64,000 bases of DNA, from the NCBI RefSeq assembly GCF_011044495.1, contig NZ_CP049143.1, positions 558,001 to 622,000 of the forward strand. The letters run 5' to 3'. This stretch comes from Roseimicrobium sp. ORNL1. Lineage in GTDB: Bacteria > Verrucomicrobiota > Verrucomicrobiia > Verrucomicrobiales > Verrucomicrobiaceae. Positions 37,021 to 44,248 of this stretch are shown piece after piece (the first letter of the stretch is position 1; each line of letters opens with the position of its first letter). The notes beneath the pieces are model-generated. The model was given only the letters and a program-made list of their open reading frames with translations. It did not search any database and had not been told where the DNA came from. A program made the translations under genes and the position numbers.

Positions 37021-37176
37021 AAAGTAGTCCGCCGAGCCTCGGCGGTCAGGGGAGGGGAGAACCGGGCTTTCACTTCTCGTAAGAAGGAGTGCGATTCCTG
37101 CTCTCACCTCCCCATTTTCTTGGAAGCCCTGAGCGCGAAATGACAAACTGACCGCCGAAGCTCGGCGGACTACTTT
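37021..37176. repeat. Paired palindromic repeat with 29-bp inverted arms
   Basis: The first arm at 37021-37049 and the second at 37148-37176 are reverse complements with one mismatch in 29 bases. Each arm is itself a palindrome (CCGCCGAG...CTCGGCGG type). A 98-base spacer without a reading frame separates them. The element begins one base after the DUF1080 stop codon, so it may also end that transcript. Confidence 0.85.
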
Positions 37177-37291
37177 CCCGCTCGCAGCAAATGCCCAGAA
37201 CCGGGCACAAGCTGCGAAGAATAAGCGGTGCTGTACTGGCTTGTTGGCTTGCGGTAAAACCGCAGCTAGTCAGCCTTCCCACTTTCTCCTC

Positions 37292-38575
37292 ATGTCCCAA
37301 ACCATTCAGATCGCCCTCGTCGGCGCCGGCATGTTCGGCGGTGATGTCCACGCCCGCGCGTATGCGGATTTGCAGCGCTTCGGCATCGCCGGCCAGCTTG
37401 CCCGTGTGGGGCTGGACATGTGGAACCGCGACTTTGCGGACATCCGTTTCGATCTCGTGGCAGTGGCGACCCGCTCAGAGGCTTCCGCGAGGAAGGCTGC
37501 GGCGAATTTCAAGGAACTCACCGGCCACGAGCCGCGTGGGTACCACGGCGATGAACCCTGGAACGACATCCTGCGCGACTTCCCGGATCTGGATGTGCTC
37601 GCCGTGGCCACGCCGGACCACCTGCATACCCAGCCCATTCTTGCGGCGCTGGAGCGCGGCGTGCATGTCACCACGGAAAAGCCCATGTGCCTGAGCATTC
37701 ACGAGGCGGATGAAATCATCGACCTCGCGAAGCGAAAGAACCGTGTGGTCGCGGTGGACATGCACAAGCGCTACGACCCGGATCACCTGCGCATCAAGAA
37801 TGACATCCAGAACCGCATCGGCGCGCCCCTGTATGGCACGGCCTATCTTGAGGAGCCGCTCGAGGTGAGCACCAGCACCTTCAAGTGGGTGGAGAGCAGC
37901 GACCCCTTCAGCTATGTGGGCCCGCACTGGACGGATCTGATTCACAGCTATTACCGGAGCAAGCCCGCTTCGCTCACCGCGATCGGCCAGAAGAAGCGCC
38001 TCGTACGGGATGGCATCAATGCCTACGACGCCGTCCAGGTCCGCGTGGACTACGAAAACGGCATGAGCATCAACTACCACAACAACTGGATCACCCCGGC
38101 GGATTTCGAAGGGCCGGTGAACCAGGGGCATGAGATTGTGGGTGCCGATGGCAAGGTGGAGAGCGACCAGCAGTATCGCGGTTTCCGTTTCTGGAACAAC
38201 GGCGGCGGCTCACGAACGAGCAACAACCACTTCACCCGTGACGTGGCGCGTCCCGATGGCACCCGCGGTTATCTTGGTTATGGGGTGGACAGCCTCACTG
38301 TGGGCCTGGCAGCCATCTGCCGCATGAAATATCACGGTGCATCACGAGATGATGTGGCCGAGATCTATCCCACCGCGGAGGAGGCACGCATCACCACCGC
38401 GATTGTCGATGCCGCGGCTCAAGTGCGTGATTTGAACTTCAAGTACACCCAGGAAGGCAAAGGCGCCCCGGTGACCGCGAGATTCGGCGAGGATGGCATC
38501 ACCATCGTGGATCCCATGCGTGCGAGCGAAGGTGAGGCGGGTGTGTTCAGGAAGATTTACGAGCGGCCGCTCTAG
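37292..38575 (+). CDS. Gfo/Idh/MocA family oxidoreductase
   Basis: This is a 427-residue NAD(P)-dependent sugar or inositol-type dehydrogenase. The Rossmann motif is IALVGAGMFGGDVHARAY at the N-terminus. The conserved VATPDHLHTQPILAALERG and the EKP motif (HVTTEKPMCLS) follow, then VDMHKRYDPDHL and a WTDLIHSYYRS catalytic-side histidine. The protein is somewhat long for the family. No twin-arginine leader is visible, so it should be cytoplasmic. Together with DUF1080 and the propellers it suggests keto-sugar metabolism. The ATG at 37292 is the start; the frame upstream is the repeat's edge. The substrate is unknown. Confidence 0.9.
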   Translation: MSQTIQIALVGAGMFGGDVHARAYADLQRFGIAGQLARVGLDMWNRDFADIRFDLVAVATRSEASARKAAANFKELTGHEPRGYHGDEPWNDILRDFPDLDVLAVATPDHLHTQPILAALERGVHVTTEKPMCLSIHEADEIIDLAKRKNRVVAVDMHKRYDPDHLRIKNDIQNRIGAPLYGTAYLEEPLEVSTSTFKWVESSDPFSYVGPHWTDLIHSYYRSKPASLTAIGQKKRLVRDGINAYDAVQVRVDYENGMSINYHNNWITPADFEGPVNQGHEIVGADGKVESDQQYRGFRFWNNGGGSRTSNNHFTRDVARPDGTRGYLGYGVDSLTVGLAAICRMKYHGASRDDVAEIYPTAEEARITTAIVDAAAQVRDLNFKYTQEGKGAPVTARFGEDGITIVDPMRASEGEAGVFRKIYERPL

Positions 38576-38592
38576 TGCAACGCAGGTCACTT

Positions 38593-38628
38593 TGCAGCCG
38601 CTGTTCTCCTCAGAGTATAGCGGCTGCA
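38593..38628. other. Stem-loop after the Gfo/Idh gene
   Basis: Arms TGCAGCCGCT (38593-38602) and AGCGGCTGCA (38619-38628) form a perfect 10-bp stem with a 16-base loop, 17 bases after the stop codon. No T-tract follows, so it may be a transcript-stabilising or weak terminating structure. Confidence 0.6.
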
Positions 38629-38659
38629 GCGATTATGCATGAAGGTTGCATGTGACGGA

Positions 38660-38883
38660 GCGCTTTGCGTCTTGGAGTGCGGTGGCAAGCGCTCAAGCGC
38701 GACACCGCTTTGAACGAAGGAATATGCGGTCCTATTGCTCTGTTGCCATTCAATCATCCAGGACTTCATGAATGCTCAAAGCTGGGTGTTGGTGCGTTTC
38801 TAACCTTTCTTCGTGACTTGGGCTCCGCTCAAAAGCGGTGTCGCGCCTTAGCGCTTGCCACTGCACTCCAAGACGCAAAGCGC
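38660..38883. repeat. Long imperfect inverted repeat element with 52-base arms
   Basis: The arm at 38660-38711 and the arm at 38832-38883 are reverse complements with only a few mismatches over 52 bases. Each contains its own hairpin, with GCGGTG and CACCGC bracketing an inner GCGCT-AGCGC stem. The 120-base spacer has no credible gene. Frames on both strands give near-identical short peptides (LGVRWQALKRDTAL-like), as expected from a palindrome, so no protein is called. It occupies most of the 375-base gap before the AraC gene. It could be a REP pair or a miniature transposable element. Confidence 0.8.
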
Positions 38884-38950
38884 AGATCCTCGCCGAAGGA
38901 GTGTGGCTATGTCGAATGGAATGACCACGCACCCAAGTCTCTCACTCCGC

Positions 38951-39826
38951 TCACGTCAACCTCGACACCTTCTCCCGATACTCCGTCGGCGTCATGCCCA
39001 TGCGTGCTTGGAAGCGCTTGTTGAAGTTGGAGAGGCTTCCATACCCACAGGCGAAAGCCACTTGGGACACACCCATCTCCACCTCTTCCAGCAGCAGGCG
39101 GCAGGCGCGGCCCACGCGCAATTCATTGATGTAATCCGGCAGCGTGCGTCCCGTGCGCACGTGGAAATAACGGCTGAAGGCCGCAGGGCTTAGGTGCGCC
39201 AGCTTCGCCAGCTTTTGCCGGCTGAGAGGCTCGGCAAGATGGTCGTCAATATGCTGACAGACTCGACCGAGTCGTTCCTTGTCCGTGAGGTCGAGTTGTG
39301 GGGCGAATCCGGCGCTGGCCACAGGCTCCAGCTCTTCGGACTTCGCCAGTTCACCAAGGATGGAAAGCAGCTCCATCAAGCGTGCATAGCCGCTGGTATC
39401 CGCGAGCTTCTGCATCTTCTTCGCAATGGAGTCACGCGTGCGTCCTTTCACCTGCAGGCCCCGGCCGGCGAGTTGGAAGACGCGGCGGATATCGGAGAGT
39501 TCCGGCGCCTGGAGGAAGTTGTTGCCGAGAAAGCCATCCAGAAACTGGACGACCACCGCGTGCACGTTTTCATCAGAGGAGCCGTTGCGCTGCTGCTGAT
39601 CCTGGTGCCACACATGCGGGAGATTGGAGCCGACGAAGACGAGATCGCCCGGCGTGAGCACGGTGATGTTATCCCCCACCATGCGATAGCCGCTGCTCTT
39701 TAGTACGAGGGTCAGCTCATATTCCGGATGAAAGTGCCAGGGAGTGCCGAAGTCATGTGCACGAATGATCTCGCAGTGGAAGGATTCCTGCGCGGTGACC
39801 GGTATCTTTTCCAGCAAGGCTTTCAT
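38951..39826 (-). CDS. AraC family transcriptional regulator with cupin sensor domain
   Basis: This is a 291-residue protein. Residues 15-90 are a cupin-type ligand domain (HDFGTPWHFHPEYELTLVL, then GDNITVLTPGDLVFVGSNLPHVW with two metal-style histidines). The last 100 residues carry two helix-turn-helix units (LSRQKLAKLAHLSPAAFSRYF, and VSQVAFACGYGSLSNFNKRFQ followed by MGMTPTEYRE), the AraC signature. The ATG at 39826 was taken because the long extension upstream has no domain features. Regulators of this architecture usually control sugar utilisation genes. The target could be the divergent or nearby carbohydrate genes, but no operator was identified. Confidence 0.9.
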   Translation of the reverse strand: MKALLEKIPVTAQESFHCEIIRAHDFGTPWHFHPEYELTLVLKSSGYRMVGDNITVLTPGDLVFVGSNLPHVWHQDQQQRNGSSDENVHAVVVQFLDGFLGNNFLQAPELSDIRRVFQLAGRGLQVKGRTRDSIAKKMQKLADTSGYARLMELLSILGELAKSEELEPVASAGFAPQLDLTDKERLGRVCQHIDDHLAEPLSRQKLAKLAHLSPAAFSRYFHVRTGRTLPDYINELRVGRACRLLLEEVEMGVSQVAFACGYGSLSNFNKRFQARMGMTPTEYREKVSRLT

Positions 39827-40017
39827 GAGGGGGGAGATCCCTGATTGAGGGATGAGGGGATATGTGAATAAACCCCCGCGAATCGGGATGACAAGGACTC
39901 TCGTGCATCCCTCCGGCCACAAAATGGCCAGCCGGGGTGATAAATCGCACAGTTCACCCTCGGAAAGAAGCCTTTGCCGTGAACGGATATGCGATACCAG
40001 CTGTGCGGCCACCTTTT

Positions 40018-40743
40018 TTAACTGGTCCGGGAGCGCTTCGGTTTCTTGCGCGTGATGCGCCAGGACGCCCCATAGGGCTCCGCCAGCATATCCGCGCCAG
40101 ACCACAGCCGCACGGCTCCACGGAAGGCTGCCCTGTTATCCTGCTGCTTGCAGTTGAGTGGGAGCGGCAGGATGGCGTCCGAGTTTCCTCCGCCCAAGAT
40201 GATCGTATCGGGATTGAATACCTCGCGCAGAAGTTCGATCGCGGTCAGGGCAGTGCGTCTCCACCGCTTCTTTCCGCGCTTTTGATATTCCTTGTCGGAC
40301 AGGTGCTTTCCGAAACGCTTCCCATGCGGCAGATGCAGACTGCCCACTTCGAGAGGCACGATCACGTCATCGACAATCAGGGTGGCACCGGTGCTCGTGC
40401 CGAATCCGAGATAGAGCAGACGCCCTGACGTGTGTGCCGCCAGTGCCTGCAGGCTGGCGTCGTTGATGAAGCGCACCGGCATGTCGAATGCCTTCTGAAA
40501 GTTCACCCGCAGCCAGCCTCCGCCCACATTGGGTGGTTCGCTTGTGGGCTGGCCATTCACCACCACGCCGGGATAACCGATGGTGACGGCTTCATAATCC
40601 CAATCCGCGGTGACTTTGATGACTTCCTTGATCATCCGGGAGGCCGTCAGCTTTCTCCCCGATGGGATTTTGACGACACTCCTGCGGCCAGAGGCCATGA
40701 GCTTCACATTGGTGCCGCCCACATCAATCATCAGGATCTTCAT
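40018..40743 (-). CDS. ppgK: Polyphosphate glucokinase (ROK family)
   Basis: This is a 241-residue sugar kinase. The phosphate-binding motif IDVGGTNVK starts at residue 6, and GYPGVVVNGQ with PPNVGGGW and INDASLQALAAH follows. LYLGFGTSTGATLIVDD is the second phosphate loop. This layout is the ROK/PPGK type that uses polyphosphate (and often ATP) to phosphorylate glucose. The gene overlaps the HAD phosphatase gene by the 4 bases ATGA, so the two are translated together. The C-terminus is basic (RKKPKRSR). Confidence 0.87.
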   Translation of the reverse strand: MKILMIDVGGTNVKLMASGRRSVVKIPSGRKLTASRMIKEVIKVTADWDYEAVTIGYPGVVVNGQPTSEPPNVGGGWLRVNFQKAFDMPVRFINDASLQALAAHTSGRLLYLGFGTSTGATLIVDDVIVPLEVGSLHLPHGKRFGKHLSDKEYQKRGKKRWRRTALTAIELLREVFNPDTIILGGGNSDAILPLPLNCKQQDNRAAFRGAVRLWSGADMLAEPYGASWRITRKKPKRSRTS

Positions 40744-41450
40744 GACACCACTTGCGCCAGCACGGCGGGGGAGAGTTCACCTTGGATCATCAGATTCAAC
40801 AATTGCACCACGCCTTCTCCTGCCTGCCCCTGGGTCACGAAGTGCGCCTTCTCCTTGAGCGATGGCAGGGCATTGTCTACTGCGACAGCGCAGCCGCACA
40901 GCGTAAGAAAGGCATGGTCATTCTCGGCGTCGCCCACGGCAACCACCTCTCCGGGATTCAGGCCCAGCAGCTTGAGGGCAGCTTTCAATCCAGAGGCTTT
41001 GTTGACGCCGGGAGGGAGAATCATCACCGCGCCTTTGTTGAAGGTGATGGTGAGTTCCAATCCCAACACCTTGATGCATTCCACAGCGGTGATCTCATGA
41101 GGCACGCAGGTGGCGATGATCGTCTGGCCGACGGAAAGGGAGGTCACGCCGTGTTCTTGAAGCATCTTGACCAAAGGTTCTGAGGGAGCCGGGGCCAGCA
41201 GTGTCTGCACGTTGGTTGCGGGATCGAGCAGCACGGCGCCATTCTCCGCCACCACATGATCGAAGACACGCAGATCGACCTTGAGCGCCTCAAAATCCCG
41301 CAGCTCACGACCGGTGACGAGAATCACCTTGATGCCACTGTCGCGAGCACGTGATACAGCATCATACACTTCCGGTAGAACCACGCCATCCTCGGCCAGG
41401 GTTCCATCGAAGTCGGTGGCGAGAGCTTTCCATGCAGAGGCGGTGTCCAT
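40740..41450 (-). CDS. HAD-IIB type phosphatase
   Basis: This is a 236-residue hydrolase of the Cof / sucrose- and trehalose-phosphatase group. Motif I is ATDFDGTLAEDG, with both aspartates. Motif II is VILVTGRE, the lysine lies in KASGLKAALK, and motif IV is VAVGDAENDHAFL. The cap is the IIB type between residues about 85 and 155. It is the first gene of a pair with polyphosphate glucokinase (4-base overlap). A sugar phosphate is the natural guess for its substrate, for instance trehalose or sucrose phosphate, since TreZ and a debranching enzyme are encoded nearby, but that is not shown. Confidence 0.87.
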   Translation of the reverse strand: MDTASAWKALATDFDGTLAEDGVVLPEVYDAVSRARDSGIKVILVTGRELRDFEALKVDLRVFDHVVAENGAVLLDPATNVQTLLAPAPSEPLVKMLQEHGVTSLSVGQTIIATCVPHEITAVECIKVLGLELTITFNKGAVMILPPGVNKASGLKAALKLLGLNPGEVVAVGDAENDHAFLTLCGCAVAVDNALPSLKEKAHFVTQGQAGEGVVQLLNLMIQGELSPAVLAQVVS

Positions 41451-41591
41451 GGGGGCGGGGTCAGGGGTTGCGTTTGTCGGGATGCGACCCGTAGTCGTCT
41501 TGCAGCAGTTCGCATGAGCCTATTCCTACGGTTGTTGGAACAGGCGCAAAAGCCATCCGGCATCCGTGGGGTGGATTGCGCGCGATGATCC

Positions 41592-41867
41592 ATGAACCCA
41601 TTCACGATCATGTCACAACCAACAGCAGAGCTTGATGTTGCCATTGCCAACATGGAAACGGAGGCGGCGGAGGAACGGGCAGGTGAGGTGGTGCGGCGCA
41701 TTCCCGGAGTGGAAGCGGCCAGGTTGATTCCCGGCGGTATCTGGATGCGCTATCGTCCGAAAGACATCGATGAGAAGAGAATCATGCGAACGCTGTCCGA
41801 TGAGGGATTCCGGGCCACGTTGTTCCAGGACTCAGCGACTGGGAAGACGGGTCATGTGTCGTACTAA
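41592..41867 (+). CDS. Small HMA-like protein without metal-binding cysteines
   Basis: This is a 91-residue protein. Its order of strands and helices (LDVAIANMETEAAEERAGEVVRRIPGVEAARLIPGGIWMRYRP, then DEKRIMRTLSDEGFRATLF) follows the beta-alpha-beta-beta-alpha-beta plan of heavy-metal-associated domains, including a helix where HMA proteins carry CxxC. Here no cysteine is present, so metal binding in the usual way is unlikely. The ATG at 41592 was used; a second in-frame ATG at 41610 is possible. It lies 24 bases before the next small gene on the same strand. Function unknown. Confidence 0.55.
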   Translation: MNPFTIMSQPTAELDVAIANMETEAAEERAGEVVRRIPGVEAARLIPGGIWMRYRPKDIDEKRIMRTLSDEGFRATLFQDSATGKTGHVSY

Positions 41868-41891
41868 CTAAACCTCAAACCTCGCAAAGCC

Positions 41892-42179
41892 ATGCCCAGA
41901 GGCGACAAATCCAGCTACACGTCGAAACAGAAGCGCCAGGCGGAGCACATTGAGGAGGGCTACGAAAAGAAGGGCGTTTCCAAAAAGACGGCAGAAGCCC
42001 GGGCCTGGGCCACCGTCAACAAATCCACCAAGGGTGGGAAGAAGAGCGGCTCTGGACGCGGCAAGAAGATCGACGCGAGTCCAGCCAAGAAAGGCGGGAA
42101 GAAAGCCGGTGCCGCGACGAAGAAGAAATCCACCGCCAAAAAGAAGACTGCTTCCAAGAAGCGGCCTTCAAAGAAGTAA
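41892..42179 (+). CDS. Plasmid-stabilisation-protein-like domain fused to a lysine-rich histone-H1-like tail
   Basis: This is a 95-residue very basic protein. Residues 1-45 (RGDKSSYTSKQKRQAEHIEE, then GVSKKTAEARAWATVNK) match small proteins annotated as plasmid stabilisation or DUF-type in many Gram-negative bacteria. Residues 47-95 are an alanine-lysine tail with repeated AKKK/KKKT units, the same composition as histone H1-like bacterial proteins. The tail should bind DNA or RNA electrostatically. It sits downstream of the HMA-like gene and is convergent with the debranching enzyme gene. The name is by similarity of wording only; the real role is unknown. Confidence 0.75.
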   Translation: MPRGDKSSYTSKQKRQAEHIEEGYEKKGVSKKTAEARAWATVNKSTKGGKKSGSGRGKKIDASPAKKGGKKAGAATKKKSTAKKKTASKKRPSKK

Positions 42180-42211
42180 GAGCACAACGCTGAAGCTGAA
42201 GCCCAGCGATG

Positions 42212-44248
42212 TCAGGCGGTCTTCGCCCAGCATCGCAATGCTTCCGCCACGCTCCATGCCTGGGCGATGCAGCCACGCGCGGTGAACGGTTCCTCCGCAT
42301 CAAAGATCTCGCTGAGCGTGCCGACACCGGCTTCGTTCATGTGCGCCACAAGGCCGCTGAGGCATTCGCGTGCGCCCGCCACATCATTGGGCCGGAGTTT
42401 TAGCCAGGCATCAATGAAGGGACCGATCAACCAGCCCCAGACCGTGCCCTGATGGTAGGCGGCATCGCGCGCCCGCAGATCCCCGAAGTAGCGTGCCTTG
42501 AAGTCGCGATGATGCGCATCCAGTGAGCGAAGACCCACCGGGGTGAGAAGCTCCTTTTCCACCTTGTTGAACACGGCTTCCCAGTGACTGGCTTCCAGAA
42601 CCTCGTGGCGTAGCGAGATGGTGAGGATCTGATTTGGCCGGCACGCGGGATCATTGCCTCCTTCGCCATCGACGACGTCGTACAGATAACCGAGTTCGTC
42701 CGACCAGAATCGTTGGTTGAAGGAACGATGTACTCGATTGGCTTCGGCTTCATAGCGCCTTGCTTCCTCTTCCTGGTGCTCGCCACGCAGCCAGCCTTCC
42801 AACAGACGGAGGGCGTTGTACCAGAGAGCATTGATCTCCACGGCCTTGCCACGGCGCGGTGTCACCACCCAGCCATCCACCTTCGCATCCATCCAGGTGA
42901 GCTGGTATCCCTCTTTGCCTTGTCTTAGAAGGCCGTCTTCAGTATCCACGCCAATGCCGAAGTTCGTGCCGCGCAGATGATGCTGTGCGACTTCGACCAG
43001 CTTCGGGAGCAAATGGCGGAGCGTGAGCTGGTCGTCCGTCACTTGCACATAACGATCCAGCGCATGGAAGAACCACAGCGTGGCATCTGCCGTGTGGTAG
43101 AGGCCTTCGCTTTCCCCTTCGGGAAAGAGGTTTGGAATGAGACCATCCCGGATGTAGTGGCCAAAGGTGCGCAGGATCCATCCGGCCTCGGCATGCCGAC
43201 CCGTGGTGAGTGTGAGCCCTTCCAGGCTGATCATGGTGTCGCGACCCCAGTCAGTAAACCAGTGGTAGCCCGCAATGATCGTGCGTACTTCATCCCCGGC
43301 AGCGCGGGCTCGCGTCATGTCCTCCACACGCCCCGCGGGACGGATGATGAACTGATCCGCCGCGAGCACCAGTTCGGCAGCAGCACCCTCCCGCACACGA
43401 GGATCTGCCATGGCGATCAGACGCTGCCTACGTTCGAGTTCGGTGGAGAGCACTTCGTCTGGATTTAGCGCGAGCACACGGCTCCATTCCTCGGTGGAAG
43501 CAATGAGGATGGCCGAGGCGCCTGGCGTGGCTGTGAGATGGAAAGCGCCAGGACTCCAGAGTGTGCCAGTCGATTGATAGCCGCGATCAGCCTCTGTCTT
43601 GTAGAAGTGTTCCCATATCTTTCCTCCGTCATGAACAAAGGACATCTCAGGTGCCTGGGCGGTCAGCCGCAACGGAACGAACGGTGCGCCCGTGGCAACC
43701 TCATAGCGCCGTCCCTGAATCGAGATGGAGTAGGCGTCTTCCAGTGCCCCGGCCACATCGTCTTCATGCCGGCGGAAATGTACCGAGGGGCGCAATTCAA
43801 TGCGCAGAGCATCCTGGCCGGATTCCAGATGGTAGCCGATGTACACGGTGTTCTGGCCGTTCGCGAGGATCAGGGTTTTGGTGAACTGATATCCCTGCAC
43901 ATCGTAGCGCCACCACGGCATGCCATCGCGCAGGCCGAACTCGAAGGCATGATGCTGGCGTTCGCCGTTGGAATCCTCAGCAGGTTCATCGCCACCGAAG
44001 TGTATCTTCCTTCCGTCCGGAAGGCACAGGTGCTCCTCCAGGTGATTGAGCATGACCACGCGTCCCAGCGGCGCCGGCAATGCAGCCACGAGAAGACCAT
44101 GGTAACGCCGGGTTGCTTTTCCCGAGATAGTGCCTGAGGCATAACCTCCAAGACCATTCGTGACAAGCCACTCCCGCCGGAGCATCTCCCGTGTGTGCAG
44201 GCGCTCTACATTGGCCAGACTGATCTGCCGGGTGAGAGAAGAGGTCAT
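42212..44248 (-). CDS. Glycogen debranching enzyme (amylo-alpha-1,6-glucosidase family)
   Basis: This is a 678-residue protein of the bacterial/archaeal GDE type. The N-terminal domain has REWLVTNGLGGYASGTISGK followed by TRRYHGLLVAALPAP. The C-terminal (alpha/alpha)6 barrel contains IIAGYHWFTDWGRDTMISLEGLTL, EINALWYNALRL and the YHQGTVWGWLIGPFIDAW block, which carry the GH133-like acidic residues. It should remove alpha-1,6 branches from glycogen or similar glucans. Its ATG overlaps the stop codon of treZ by 4 bases, so treZ and this gene form one unit. Confidence 0.92.
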   Translation of the reverse strand: MTSSLTRQISLANVERLHTREMLRREWLVTNGLGGYASGTISGKATRRYHGLLVAALPAPLGRVVMLNHLEEHLCLPDGRKIHFGGDEPAEDSNGERQHHAFEFGLRDGMPWWRYDVQGYQFTKTLILANGQNTVYIGYHLESGQDALRIELRPSVHFRRHEDDVAGALEDAYSISIQGRRYEVATGAPFVPLRLTAQAPEMSFVHDGGKIWEHFYKTEADRGYQSTGTLWSPGAFHLTATPGASAILIASTEEWSRVLALNPDEVLSTELERRQRLIAMADPRVREGAAAELVLAADQFIIRPAGRVEDMTRARAAGDEVRTIIAGYHWFTDWGRDTMISLEGLTLTTGRHAEAGWILRTFGHYIRDGLIPNLFPEGESEGLYHTADATLWFFHALDRYVQVTDDQLTLRHLLPKLVEVAQHHLRGTNFGIGVDTEDGLLRQGKEGYQLTWMDAKVDGWVVTPRRGKAVEINALWYNALRLLEGWLRGEHQEEEARRYEAEANRVHRSFNQRFWSDELGYLYDVVDGEGGNDPACRPNQILTISLRHEVLEASHWEAVFNKVEKELLTPVGLRSLDAHHRDFKARYFGDLRARDAAYHQGTVWGWLIGPFIDAWLKLRPNDVAGARECLSGLVAHMNEAGVGTLSEIFDAEEPFTARGCIAQAWSVAEALRCWAKTA

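Noticed and set aside
38665-39024. A 119-codon plus-strand frame across the inverted repeat, and its mirror on the minus strand
   Set aside because: Both strands encode related peptides because the DNA is palindromic; this is repeat sequence and not a gene.
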